Source of the DNA: Paramyrothecium sp. XJ0827
Taxonomy: Eukaryota > Ascomycota > Sordariomycetes > Hypocreales > Stachybotryaceae
NCBI GenBank assembly: GCA_020881915.1
Contig: JAJFPB010000003.1
Location: 3,162,001-3,226,000, forward strand
Reading direction: 5' to 3'
Length of the DNA stretch: 64,000 bases
Made by a program: the position numbers and the translations under genes. Shown here one piece after another: positions 1-10,303 of this stretch; the stretch's first letter is position 1; each line of letters begins with the position of its first letter. A model generated the notes under the pieces. That model saw only the letters and a list, made by a program, of their open reading frames with translations. It had not been told where the DNA came from and did no database searches.

Positions 1-534
1 CATCCCAATTTCGTCCGTTGGTCCATCTGCAATGGAAACCCCGCTCGAGTGTTTTTCGCTCGATCCCTTGGTGTCGGCTTGATCATCGCCGGATTCGCCA
101 TTGCCCTTGTGTTGACTCTGAGCAGCGTCGGCCGCGGATACCGCGCCTTCGCTGCCATCGCATGGGTCCTGGGCATCAGCACGCTCGTGGCTGCCTACAA
201 GGGGATGTGCGTCGTTCTCCACGGCATGCACCATCGCCATGTCCGTCCATGGGAACTCTTTGTCCATGACGACGAGATGGAGGGTAACACCAAACTCAGT
301 TTCGACACCTTCAACAGCAGCAGCAGCAACAGCTACGAGGACGAGCCCTGGGTTATCAAGTACGAGAAACGGAATGTTGTACGCAAAGTCTTTGATCGCG
401 AGGTTTGGATTCAGGAGCCCGCTCTGCGGCAGATCCAGGACACCATTTTCGTACAAGCTATGCTGGCAGCAATCGTGCTCGGCGGCATCCTCACAGCCAT
501 ATTCGTTGCCGTTCCAGGCGGACACTTTTTCTAA
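1..534 (+). CDS. RGS/Rax1-like membrane protein, C-terminal part (5' end outside window)
   Basis: The frame is open from base 1 with no start codon, so this is the 3' end of a gene that begins to the left. The visible 177 residues contain three hydrophobic segments: roughly residues 22-45 (after the HPNFVRW motif), 50-78, and a last one close to the C-terminus ending in PGGHFF. Between the second and third is a polar loop with a serine-rich run and a conserved-looking stretch (EDEPWVIKYEKRN ... REVWIQEPALRQIQD). This arrangement resembles the C-terminal membrane module of fungal RGS-domain proteins of the Rax1 type, which attenuate G-alpha signalling or act in polarity. The RGS domain itself would lie upstream and is not visible, so the family call rests on recollection of the tail only. 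The stop is TAA at 532-534. Confidence 0.55.
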   Translation, partial: HPNFVRWSICNGNPARVFFARSLGVGLIIAGFAIALVLTLSSVGRGYRAFAAIAWVLGISTLVAAYKGMCVVLHGMHHRHVRPWELFVHDDEMEGNTKLSFDTFNSSSSNSYEDEPWVIKYEKRNVVRKVFDREVWIQEPALRQIQDTIFVQAMLAAIVLGGILTAIFVAVPGGHFF

Positions 535-1565
535 TCAACCGACTCATGGTGGCTGATGGAGCGAAGGGGCCTGATCGCGGAACAACTTACTGTACCATGT
601 TTTCATTGCGTAAATTTCTTCTATCGTTTGTACAAAGGATCTGGCTATATCCTGTTTTGTCCTGTAAATCACCAACTACATGTACCACGCTGCCTTGCTA
701 GGGATACCATCTGAAATTAAAAACCTTCTTTTGTGTTTCGTTCAATGCTTCGAGTCCAGTCCAATTACTGTCAGTACGTACGTGCTACGTACCATACCTC
801 ATGCCATGGACCAATCTACCAAAGGCAAGGTTGTTTAATTGACCGGCCAGATACCAGTGATTCTAGAGTGGCTGCTTACCTCAGAGTGTTGTGTTGCCAT
901 GTCTGACTGTTGCTCATCCCCAGGAATAATCGGCCCGCGCTCGGCCAAGCCAATTCCCTCACACCCACAGCACAAAAAACGGCAACCAATACCATTCTTA
1001 TCCCTTTTCGATTTACCCTACGGCAACCTACCTTAAGCTCAAGCTCAAGGGTTCGTTCCAGCGGGACGGCGTGTTTCGCACGATCTGCGGTCTGTGGGGT
1101 TAGCGAAACTTACCGAGGCCGGCAAGGTTACCGTTCACTCAGGTCCGGCAAGGCACGCAAGCCTTCGCAATGCTTATAGCGTTAATAGCCGGAGGTCGGG
1201 ACGAGGGAAGCGTCATCGAGCAGCCTCGGTCGAGCGGGCCCGGGCCTCCTTATCGATAAGAAGCATGCAAATAATCCACCGATAGCTAAGGCAAGGTACG
1301 GGGCCCTTGGGGGGACAGGGCAGGGGGTGTGGGGGACTTCATCATGTCGCGCGACCCCTCCAAAACCGCCCTCGGCACTTAGTAAACCAACTCAACTTCT
1401 TTCCCGGGCCTCTGTCTCATCGCCCAGTCCGCGCTCCGCCTCTGCCTCGTTGACTTCCTCTCCCCTCCCCACGGCGCTGCCGGACAGTCCATTGCGCTTC
1501 CGCTGCCAGAGAGCGTCGAAGGGGCACCCCTTTTTCCCCGTCCCAATTCCCAATTCCCGAACACC
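535..1565. other. Intergenic, 3' flank of RGS-like gene and promoter of pantothenate kinase
   Basis: No convincing gene is seen. The part next to the kinase start is C/T-rich on the plus strand, as is common for fungal promoters. A small tandem CTCAAG repeat sits near 1036-1050. A short run of open frames on both strands has no recognisable content. Confidence 0.5.
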
Positions 1566-3146
1566 ATGACGCCGCCCGCCCCCCCGGTTGAAGGCCTGCA
1601 GGACGCCGACCTGCCGGCACATGATGGCCCTGCCGCCCAGGGACCACAGGGCCCCCAGGAGCCGCGGCGGCGCCGGCAGCGCACCATGACGGCGACCGAG
1701 GAGGAGATTGACAGCACCATCAACAGGCCGGGGAGCGTCAAGATCAACGTCACGGGCGCCTTCATCGTCGACCCGGACTCCTCCACCCCGGGGGCGAGTC
1801 AGGGCTCCGTCGACATTGGCGCCGGCGGTGCGAGCCCCCCGAGCCCGTCGCACTCCGGCACGAGCGACATCCGCCTGCCCAACCACACCGCCGTCGTGAG
1901 CCACATCGCCATCGATGTAAGTTTCTGTCACTTCCCGCCCTGCCAAAACACCCTCCGTCCAGGAACGGCACCGCTAATCGGGCCGTCGGCACCTCGGTAC
2001 AGATCGGTGGCTCGCTCGCCAAGCTCGTCTACTTCTCCCGCGAGGTCGACTCGACGGATCCCGGCGGCCGGCTGAACTTCCAGAACTTCGAGACGGACCG
2101 CATAGACGACTGCATCGAGTACATGAAGCACCTGCGCGACAAGCAATTGCGCCTCAATGGGTCGCAGCCGGGCGAGCTCTCGGTCATGGCGACCGGAGGC
2201 GGTGCCTACAAGTATTACGACATGATCCGCGAGGCTCTGGGCGTGGACGTGGTCCGCGAAGACGAGATGGAGTGTCTGATAATAGGTACGAGTCCCCCGG
2301 TGGCCCCCCGACGACGACTGTGTGCGGTTTTACTGACGAGGACTGCTCGCTCCCTGCGCAGGTCTTGACTTCTTCATCACCGAGATACCCCGCGAAGTGT
2401 TTACCTACTCCGAGGAGGACCCAATGGAGTTCGTCAGCCCGCGCGAAAACATATACCCCTACCTGCTGGTCAACATCGGCTCCGGCGTCTCCATCCTCAA
2501 GGTCACCGGCCGCCGCTCGTACGACCGCGTCGGCGGCACCTCCCTCGGCGGCGGCACCCTCTGGGGCCTGCTGTCGCTCCTGACGGGCGCGCGCACCTTC
2601 GACGAGATGCTCGACTCGGCCGCGCTCGGCGACAACGCCCAGGTGGACATGCTCGTCGGCGACATCTACGGCACCGACTACGGCAAGATCGGGCTCAAGA
2701 GCACCACCATCGCCTCCTCCTTCGGCAAGGTCTTCCGCATGAAGCGCCAGGCCGAGTCCAGCGCCGAGGACACGGGCCTGGCGCAGGCGCAGTCCAGCTT
2801 CTCCGGCGCCGACATCTCGCGGTCCCTGCTGTACGCCATCTCCAACAACATCGGCCAGATCGCCTACCTCCAGTCGCAGATCCACAACGTGTCCGACATC
2901 TACTTCGGCGGCTCCTTCATCCGCGGCCACCGCCAGACCATCAACACGCTCAGCTACGCCATCAAGTTCTGGAGCAAGGGCCAGAAGCAGGCCTACTTCC
3001 TGCGCCACGAGGGCTACCTCGGCGCCGTCGGGGCCTTCCTCAAGAGGCAGCCCCGCAACTGGGGCCGGAGGGCGAGCCTGGAGAACATGCAGGACGCCCA
3101 AGAGTGGAGGCGGAGGCAGGCAGGGATCGATACCGACATGTTGTGA
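1566..3146 (+). CDS. CAB1: Pantothenate kinase, eukaryotic type II (CoA biosynthesis)
   Basis: It phosphorylates pantothenate to 4'-phosphopantothenate, the first and rate-controlling step of CoA synthesis. Three exons are modelled: 1566-1916, 2003-2285 and 2362-3146 (introns start GTAAGT and GTACGA), giving 472 residues. Family landmarks are HIAIDIGGSLAKLVYF (phosphate-binding loop, spanning the first splice junction), MATGGGAYKYYD, LLVNIGSGVSILKV, GGTSLGGGTLWGL, and near the C-terminus SDIYFGGSFIRGH. The first 40 residues are Pro/Arg-rich; a second ATG at 1686 (codon 41) is an alternative start. The C-terminal 30 residues are charged and lineage-variable. Codon use is strongly G/C-ending, which produces long shadow frames on the opposite strand. 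The gene converges with the orphan gene ending at 3675. Confidence 0.95.
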
Positions 3147-3674
3147 AGGGAATGGCACTGGTCGACAGCAGTGGACTCTTGGGAGGAAAAGAAAAAGAAA
3201 AGGGGCATCAAAGTAGCCGCAGGCTAATGCCTCCGCGGGCTTTCTAATTATACCGCGTATGTGATGGACGGTCATCACGACTCCGGCTATACCCCAAGTC
3301 CGGAGCGCACTGTTCAACAGCATCATGCGTCTGGGCCGGGGAAAAAGGGTTGTATATCTGGAGGAGAATGGGATAGTCACGAGGAAGAGGGGATGGGCGA
3401 TTTTGATTTCGGAACGAGACACGAAACTCTGGCAGCTTCACTAGCGACATTTGTAGTAGAGCAAACGCGCGCATGTTCACAAGGACTATTGTAAGAAATA
3501 GAGGTAAAATTTCAAACTAAATCATCAAAGTCACACTGAAACCAAGACAAACTGTCACCGTGTTTTCTCCTGGACCTTTCGCCCGTAATCCCTCGTGTGT
3601 GCCTCCAAAGGACCAAACATAGCTAAAGTACCGACAGCACCAAGAAACAATTACTCGGACTCGACAAACTACCA
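3147..3674. other. Convergent intergenic region
   Basis: This lies between two convergent 3' ends and should hold both 3' UTRs and polyadenylation signals. It contains A-rich stretches (3185-3205, 3500-3540). No gene is seen. Confidence 0.5.
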
Positions 3675-5914
3675 TCAAGCAAGGCTATTATCAGTGTACC
3701 ACTGTCCATTACCATAAGCAGACAAGGCGGGATCGTCAGCTCCGAAGCTGGGCCCGGCTCCGTTGGGATCCGAGAGCATGTTAGGCGCAGGCATGGCCAC
3801 TGCGGGCATGAAGGGAATGGGGGTTGAGTCTGGCAGGACGACGGGGGCCGAGAGGTCGGCCCAGAACATCGCAGGGGGCACTCCCAAGTTATAAGCAAAG
3901 CCCACTCCTGCAGATGTGTCAGACATGTCCGGACACGAGGCGTGGATACACCCGGACTCACCACCTGTGATGCTCGTTGGCATGCTCATTGTGTTGGTCG
4001 GATTGAACAGCGGGTCAGTGAACGCATTCATGGGTGGCATGATGTTCTCATCCAGCCACAGAGGCAACTGTTGGTGCTCCTGAGGATAAGATGTTGGTTC
4101 TTTTAGCGGCCCCTGCGCGTGGCAGTGCTCCGGGAGCTGTTGTTGCCCGTGTTGTGGCTCTTGCTGTAGGCATGATTGTTCATGCTGCTGTGGTGGCTGT
4201 GGTTGCCCCCACGGCGCCATGACTGTTCCGGCCGAAGACTCGGGAAGCTCTACGCTCGCTTCATCTTCGTCTGAGTGCTCAGCAATAAGAGGGTTAGGTG
4301 AGGAGGATTGGAGCGTTGGCACCAATGGGCCATTCAAAGCTCTATCCACGGCAAAGTCAGCTTCGCTGCTGTTAGTAGCAGTAGTAGCGGCAGTTGCAGC
4401 AATAGGCTGCTCGGTCCTCGCATATGGGTGATGCCTCGGTCGTCGCCTCTTTTCTGGTAGTCCATGCTTCCTACCCAACTCCTTCCACTCTCTTTTCAAC
4501 TCTGCGCGCCGTTTACGAACAGCGTATTGACTGTAGAGACCCTGCAGGACCGACGGGACTACATCCCGGGTCTCTTCAAGTTTCATCCGCGTCTGTATCT
4601 TCTGAGTAAAGTCAACGAAGTATTCATCGCTAACTCGCTGCTCCCATATCAGACTTTGTGAGTTGTCAGCGGCGCTGTTGATGCCGGGCAACGGCGGGTT
4701 GGATCGCAATCGGCAGCAAGTATGCCTGATCTGATCATGGGAGAAGACGCATTGGGATCGGTTGTTCCGCAAAATGCAGTGGCCCTGGTGGCCGGCGCCT
4801 TGGGGGCATTCGTCAACGTCTTCGTCTTGCACGTGGTAATGCTCTATTTCCTGGAGCCCACCGATATAAGACGGCACAAGGTCCGCTTCCCCCGGCTTCA
4901 AGGGACACTGAGGCGACAGGTTGCAACAGTTGGTTTTCTGCATGGTGAAATGGATTAAAAAAGGTCACTAGCATGTGAGAGCAATGTATGGCTCACATCA
5001 ATGGGCCCAGCTTCCCAATGAAGGTCAAGTTCACCCGACGAGCTGGAGCTGTCGGTCCAGTAAGAATCGTCGTCATCATCGGAGACCTGTGCCTGGCTTT
5101 GGGTCGCTTCAGACGGTACAGGTGCCTGTGTAGCCATCTCTTCGTTCCTTTCCATGAGCTGCTTCGCGTAACGCCTATTCAGTTTGCTCCATTGCAGGCG
5201 GAATATCTGCCACTGCTCCTCGTAGGACACCAGACGGCGAAACTCGAGGAACCTCTTTTTGGGCGGAGTCTTCTTATCGCCCTTGTCCCAGCTTTCCCAT
5301 GCCTGCTCTATGTTGTCGGGTTCTTCCGCAGACCAGACAATGAATAGCTGAGCCATCTTCTTGCGCTTGGGGAAGTAGAAGTTGACGACTGGTCCCACGG
5401 CGACCGCGAGCAAGTCATCTTCGTCGTCTGTCTTGGCCAGCTGGGCTATGAAGCAGATGTCGACAATCGGCATCTCGAAGCTTGCAAGAGTGTCTAGATT
5501 GATGACGGGGACTTTGGTCACAACATTCTGCCCAGGGCTCAAGCTTCTTTCAACCCAAATGCGGTCGCCTCGCTTGTAGGAGACGGACCCTTCAGATTCA
5601 TCCTCATGCAATTTCTGGGCCCAACCGTCGTGAAGGATGAGGCCGTGAGCATCATCTAGTATCTCCTCAGAAGTATCGCTGTCGCAACGTTTGAATTGTG
5701 ATGGATCATCGGCTACCCACGCTTTGTTCTCGGCCTCGGAGTTGATCTGCCTGAGGACAAGCTTTCCAGGGTCCGGATTGACGACTTTGGGAGAATGAAG
5801 AAGAATCTCGCCAGCGCCCTTTCCGGCTGCATACGTGTACTTCCACACAGGAATACGAAAGCCACGGTCAGCATCAGCCATGACCCTGGCCGCGATTCTC
5901 GATGGGAGTGCCAT
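3675..5914 (-). CDS. Orphan protein, 726 residues, two exons joined across a phase-0 intron
   Basis: I join two open frames. Exon 1 (5914-4997) starts at the first in-frame ATG (MALPSRIAARVM). The intron runs 4996 to 4938: donor GTGAGC, a CTCAC branch-like word, acceptor ATGCAG. Exon 2 (4937-3675) continues in frame. The apparent ATG of the downstream frame lies inside the acceptor, which argues that it is not a real start. The N-terminal half (about 1-240) is a mixed globular region with charged linkers (KRGDRIWVERSLSPGQ, FPKRKKMAQLFIVWS), then an acidic/serine tract. The middle has a Cys/His-rich stretch (about residues 309-385, with CC, C, C, H, GHC, C, H, HTCC), possibly metal-binding. 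A basic helix (RKRRAELKREWKELGRKHGLPEKRRR, given here only as a description of about residues 440-470) follows. The C-terminal half is Gln/Pro-rich and low in complexity. I recognise no family; a nuclear or DNA-associated role is only suggested by composition. Confidence 0.6.
3908..3961 (-). other. Candidate in-frame intron (54 nt) inside the orphan gene
   Basis: On the minus strand this stretch begins GTGAGT, has a perfect CTGAC branch-point word and ends CTGCAG. It is exactly 54 nt, contains no stop, and both junctions are phase 1. The protein therefore stays in frame whether or not it is removed (726 versus 708 residues). Confidence 0.45.
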
Positions 5915-6901
5915 CGCAGACACAACGCTTGACTGTAAGGAAGTGGGGCAGTTTGCAACTTGAGTCTGGGGTAGTGTGATAGTATGATACGAATAGACTA
6001 GGAGGACAATAAGGTTGATGGAGTGGGGTTTATTAGACAGGATGGATGGCAACAAGGCCTACAAAGGTGCAAGGACATCAGGTTTACAGAGATACCGGTC
6101 GTCGGAACGTGCCGCGCCATGTACAGGGGGGGGTGTATTTGGCCTCCTTCCATTTCGATCTATCAATGCCACGCAGATGGCTTATTCCGTGGCTCCGTAT
6201 TTACGGCCGAGCCTGCTGCTGCCCGGGCTGCTTTTGGCCGTCCATCGTGACGTGCTGGGTGCCCGTCTTTGCAAATGCTAAACACCCATTCGGTGGTCAA
6301 TAAGCAGTTACGGCAACCCGTTCTGCACTCGATCATGATCAGCAAGCGGTCTTCGGCCAGTGGCAAACAGGATAACCCTTGTCGACGAGGACGGGTCTCA
6401 GCAAGCAGCACAGCTCTTGTGCTGATAATTGCACGTTGGGCTGTACGCACTGTCTGTTGCGCCCAAAGAACCATCGAAAAAGCAAACGCCGTGTGTGCAC
6501 GGGTGTGAGGAGGGAGGGGTGGACCGGGCAAGACACCACCGTCTTTGAGCCTGCAGATGCATGCAGGAAGCGCTGGCGCTTTCACTCGACCGTTCCATTG
6601 CAGGCGCGTCTCGTTTGAGCGCGTTGCCGCACTATGCTGCAGATGCCGAGAAAGCTCTCCCGCGAGCCCTTGGAAACCGGGTTTGCACAATTGAGTAATT
6701 GCATTCATGAAGCAGTCGGTGTGCCGCAAGTATCGACTTCGTTAAGCCCTTTGACCAGCGGTTCTAGATGCAACCGTCCCGCCTCAGGTGGCACGCCTTT
6801 TCAAAAACTACCCTTAAATGCATGGTACTCGCATTATGCAAGTAGGCTGCTCATGTTGCCTCGGGAATCTCGATGATCTCACCCATTCCACGGATTAGTC
6901 C
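5915..6901. other. Intergenic, upstream of the orphan gene
   Basis: The first bases carry the likely 5' leader of the gene on the minus strand, including a TTACAG acceptor-like word just before its ATG that may mark a leader intron. Open frames on both strands over 6163-6729 overlap one another and have no recognisable domain, so I call no gene. Confidence 0.4.
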
Positions 6902-7423
6902 TTAACTCTCGTTTGGTTTCTCGTTTTGCTGCGACCCATCCTCCTCCGGCTTCGTCGGCTTTTCCATGCCCAATTTCGCTAGCAGCGAGTCCATCATTGC
7001 CTCAAGCTCTTTCTCGTCTTGTGGATTCACGAGACCAGGTTTCGTCAAAGCAGCTCTCGTCCGCTGTCGTAGCTCAGCGACTGACGACAAGTCGAAGGCC
7101 CACGAGAGTCCGCCGGTGAGAAACACACCAAAACTCATGACATTGAGCGTTGCTAGGCCAAATGCTTCGACGGCTAGCAGTGACCTATCAGAAGGGTCCA
7201 ATTTCATGGCATTGCGGTTTGATACGTAGAATTTCGGAATGCTCTCAAGCTGTCTTCGTAAAACAGCACGACGAGACACTGCTACAGAGGCCGCCATGAA
7301 GCCGGCACCGGCAAATAGAAACCCTAATTGCCTGAACTGACGAGCCCACGGTGAAGTCGTTGGCGAAGTCGCCGTCGAGGGTGGCTCTTGGTGGGAGCTG
7401 CTGAGAGGAACTGGTCGCGACAT
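6902..7423 (-). CDS. aim11: Aim11-like small mitochondrial membrane protein
   Basis: The product is 173 residues, starting at the ATG at 7423 (MSRPVPLSSSHQEPP). The frame stays open further upstream with an in-frame ATG at 7477, but family members as I remember them begin with a short Ser/Pro-rich leader followed by SPWxRQxRQLG, which fits the 7423 start. Two membrane segments are visible: QLGFLFAGAGFMAASVAVSRR (about 32-52) and ATLNVMSFGVFLTGGLSWAF (about 92-111). Between them is the basic motif RRxLESIPKFYxSNR. The C-terminal 60 residues are charged and soluble (ELRQRTRAAL ... EKELEAMMDSLLAKLG). The yeast homologue was named from an inheritance-of-mitochondria screen; its biochemical role is unknown. 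Confidence 0.75.
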   Translation of the reverse strand: MSRPVPLSSSHQEPPSTATSPTTSPWARQFRQLGFLFAGAGFMAASVAVSRRAVLRRQLESIPKFYVSNRNAMKLDPSDRSLLAVEAFGLATLNVMSFGVFLTGGLSWAFDLSSVAELRQRTRAALTKPGLVNPQDEKELEAMMDSLLAKLGMEKPTKPEEDGSQQNEKPNES

Positions 7424-8012
7424 GACAGAGGCTTCTGTGAGGCTGGAATCTCCACCGGACGTCAAAGCCGAAAGCATTTCCCCAGGGGTCTTCTGATCTA
7501 GCTGAGCGAAAAAATTAGGACGGGGCTGATGGTGAATTCTTGAATTTTGGTCGCTGAAGGTGAGACTTGGCCTTGAGAAAGCTCTGGTCAAACAATGCAG
7601 AGGATATCCTTAAAATGCGACCCCGCTGACTCAGCAGCGAATCCATGTAAGCGACCTCTCGTACTTGTACAGTGTAGAAACCCAGGCACAACAAGCCCTC
7701 ATTCACCGTAGGCTTGGCTACATCTAATTTCCCTGCCGCAACAAAGAGCAGTTTTTCGCTTGTGCAGCCAAAACAGTAATTAAAAACCCCATGCAAATAC
7801 CGGCCGGACAGCTGGCAGCCTCAGCCTCACACCAACAACCCGGGTTTCCGCGGAACGCTTTCAAAAGCTTCCTGAGCAGCACGGCCTTCACAACTGATCT
7901 CGTCTCCATCAACTGTGTTGTGGTACACATGTATAAGAGTCCTTTGAATTGTGATTACGCTGGAGATTGATGTAGTCAACCATTGATGCTTCATCGATTA
8001 GCTCTTGCTTGA
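7424..8012. other. Intergenic between two minus-strand genes
   Basis: It holds the upstream region of the Aim11-like gene and the 3' flank of the next minus-strand gene. Small open frames here have no recognisable content. Confidence 0.4.
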
Positions 8013-8861
8013 TCACGACAAGCTGCGCACAAAGCTATCTTCGGCGCGCTCAAGAGTATACTTACCAGCTTCAGGATGTAGCTGATTTGTCACGATTGGG
8101 AAGCCCACGCACCAAGGGTTACGAATCCGAAGGGGGATATAACCTTCCTCTTCCTTGTAGGGAATGCATGAGCGAGGCCATCTGTCGATCGGAGGGTGTA
8201 GACGAGCAAGGCAGTGATCTTTGAGTTGTGACCACTCGTAAGTCTTGCCATCGTCGACCGACAAAGCTCGGTCGAATGTGTCACACATGACTTCAGACTC
8301 GTACTCGGCAACCATGTCGTTGCTCTGGAGAAATTGGGAGAAAGCCAGGGCAACGTACATGCAGCACTGCAAGGGACGCTTTCGCCTTTCTGAGATGAAG
8401 TTTGCCTTTTTGTTCTGCGTCTTTCGACGATTGAAATCCTCGGTCCACTCTTTGGATGGCTCTGTTCCGGCTGGCGGCCGCTTTGGTAGGACCCAGGTCT
8501 TGAAACCTTCCGTGTGGGTGATCCTTTGGCCTTCCCTGAGGGCCTTTTTGGTGTTCCTCAAGATTTGGATGATCCGAAGCCTCTCCATAGTCACCGAGGA
8601 AGCCTTTGCCATGGCAATCCTCACATCCGCAACGGCCAGAGAAGCATCCTGCATCACTCTCTCCGTTTCAGCCTTGAGGTTGCTGAGCTCCGAGTAGTCA
8701 TTTTTCTGGTCTTCTTTCCACAAGCACCAGCTCTTACGTAGTTGTTCGAAACGTTGTACGAGGTTGTTCAATTGAATGGTTGAGTCGATGCAAACGAACT
8801 TGACTCCTTTGGAGCCCGTCTTAGCAGCCTCCATAGCAATTAGGGCGAAGGTGACCTGCAT
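8013..8861 (-). CDS. Orphan protein (about 280 residues), ends uncertain
   Basis: One open frame of 282 codons has plausible, evenly mixed amino-acid composition. The N-terminal half is predicted helical and heptad-like (IDSTIQLNNLVQRFEQLRKSW ... LKAETERVMQDASLAVADVRIAMAKAS, about residues 25-85). A basic linker and a Cys-containing segment (RKRPLQCCMYVALAFSQF) follow. I recognise no family. Both ends are uncertain. The ATG at 8861 sits in an ATGCAG acceptor-like context, so an upstream exon may exist. Near the 3' end a consensus donor GTAAGT (8065 to 8060, minus strand) lies in the frame and could be spliced to a downstream acceptor, changing the last 20 residues. Confidence 0.45.
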   Translation of the reverse strand: MQVTFALIAMEAAKTGSKGVKFVCIDSTIQLNNLVQRFEQLRKSWCLWKEDQKNDYSELSNLKAETERVMQDASLAVADVRIAMAKASSVTMERLRIIQILRNTKKALREGQRITHTEGFKTWVLPKRPPAGTEPSKEWTEDFNRRKTQNKKANFISERRKRPLQCCMYVALAFSQFLQSNDMVAEYESEVMCDTFDRALSVDDGKTYEWSQLKDHCLARLHPPIDRWPRSCIPYKEEEGYIPLRIRNPWCVGFPIVTNQLHPEAGKYTLERAEDSFVRSLS

Positions 8862-10303
8862 GGTGTTGACTAACCCAGCGACATGGCAATGGTAGACTCA
8901 CAAAGAGATGTTATGGCTCGAGGCAAGGTTCATTCTTTAGACGTCTATGTTCGGCTCTGAATGATGAAGTAGGCTTTGGATGTGAGCCCCGCCAACCTGG
9001 TTCCGCTCGCCACGACGGCAGATCATATGGAAGCGACCGAGCTGGCGTGTGGACAATCATTTCTCACTCGTTATGCATGATCACGATCCGGCCGTGAAGG
9101 GCGGGAGATCGACAAGGCTTTGGCTGGGCACAACCCGGATACATGATGGTCAGTTTTGCCGCCCTGCCAGACCAACCAACAAAAAAAAAGAAAGCAAAAA
9201 AAAGTGACTTTGCTATCGGATGGAGGCATGTGGGCGGCGTCACAGTGAAGGAATGGGATGACCGAGACAAGGTTCCCCAGCCTACAGAAAGCTGCATACG
9301 GGCGACGCACCACGTATAAGAAGCCATCCCTGGCAAGCTCGGTCAAGCCACGAGCCGGACAGGGGACGGGGGTGGCAAGGCCGCATACGCATGGCACTCA
9401 CCCCAGCCGACGGGACATCTCGATTTCAGTGCGTGGCACTGACGGGGCTCATGCGGCTCAGTCAGCTTGGTGGGCTGCTGAAAAGACACAGTACCTGAAC
9501 TAAGGTATCAAAGTGTTCTGTTGGCGGCGGAGGTTGCAAATCATGTTCAGAACCAAAAGCAAGGCACAGCGGGTTTGTTGAAAGCCTGCTGAGAGCAAGC
9601 GAGGCCGACAGCCCTTGACTTTCCTCCCTGGCCTTGTTGCACCTGCTTTGTGGTGGATGAGGTAAGGGGCTACCTTACCTTAGGCGCTATACCTACCGAC
9701 CTAAGGTACCTTAGGTACCTGAATACAAGTTATCTCTGTAGAGGTAGAAGAAGCAACCTAGGATCCTTTATTAATTGCCATGTAGGCAAAGAATTCACAC
9801 CCTGACACCCATCACCGCCTCGTCTTGCAGGACGGCAATTGCTTGCTTTTCCCTGGGCGCAGATATTCTTCCAGGCGAGAGGAGAGGAAAAAGAAAAGGC
9901 AACGTACCGCGTCTTTCGGACAAAGCTGATCTACATGCCTGCATCCTTTTCTCCCCCTCAAACGCCACAAACTTGACGGCTATCGCTGTTCCCGTTTGCA
10001 CGCCGCCGTCCGTTGCCATCTTGGTTTCGTTCTCGCGGTCTTCTGTTTCTGTGAAAGGGCGCCGGCCGGAAACAACCTCGTTGGGAGAGCTGCATATTGC
10101 AACCCACCTCTTAACTTCCCCCCTCTTGACCCCCTCCTAAACCCCCTCCCCACCCGTGTCAACTCGTCTCTCCTCTCAAGGTCCGCTCATTATCCTACCC
10201 TCAAGTGGGCGACCTGCGCTGATGTCTCATTCCAGGCCGTCCTATTGACACCGCCAACCATCGAACCACTCATCGCTGTACCCCATCCTTGCCTCCCACC
10301 GAA
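8862..10303. other. Divergent intergenic region
   Basis: No gene is supported. It contains A-runs around 9181-9204, a GGTACC-type palindrome cluster (see the repeat at 9671-9720), and a C/T-rich stretch before the oxygenase start. Confidence 0.45.
9671..9720. repeat. GGTACC/CCTTAGG palindrome cluster
   Basis: It contains CTAAGGTACCTTAG (9701-9714), a perfect 14-bp palindrome, flanked by further TACCTTACC and TTAGGTACCT words. The same word family recurs in most long intergenic regions of the window. Confidence 0.8.

Noticed and set aside
1392..1946. 184-codon frame opposite pantothenate kinase exon 1
   Set aside because: Arginine/alanine/glycine-rich shadow of a conserved exon.
2184..3422. 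412-codon frame opposite the pantothenate kinase
   Set aside because: It mirrors G/C-ending codons of a clearly conserved gene, and the translation is Ala/Val/Asp/Glu/Arg-rich with no motif.
6163..6729. 188-codon minus-strand frame between the orphan and Aim11-like genes
   Set aside because: Overlaps several open frames on both strands and shows no motif or splice structure.
7319..7327. AAACCCTAA telobox-like word
   Set aside because: It lies within the coding sequence of the Aim11-like gene, where chance codon use explains it.
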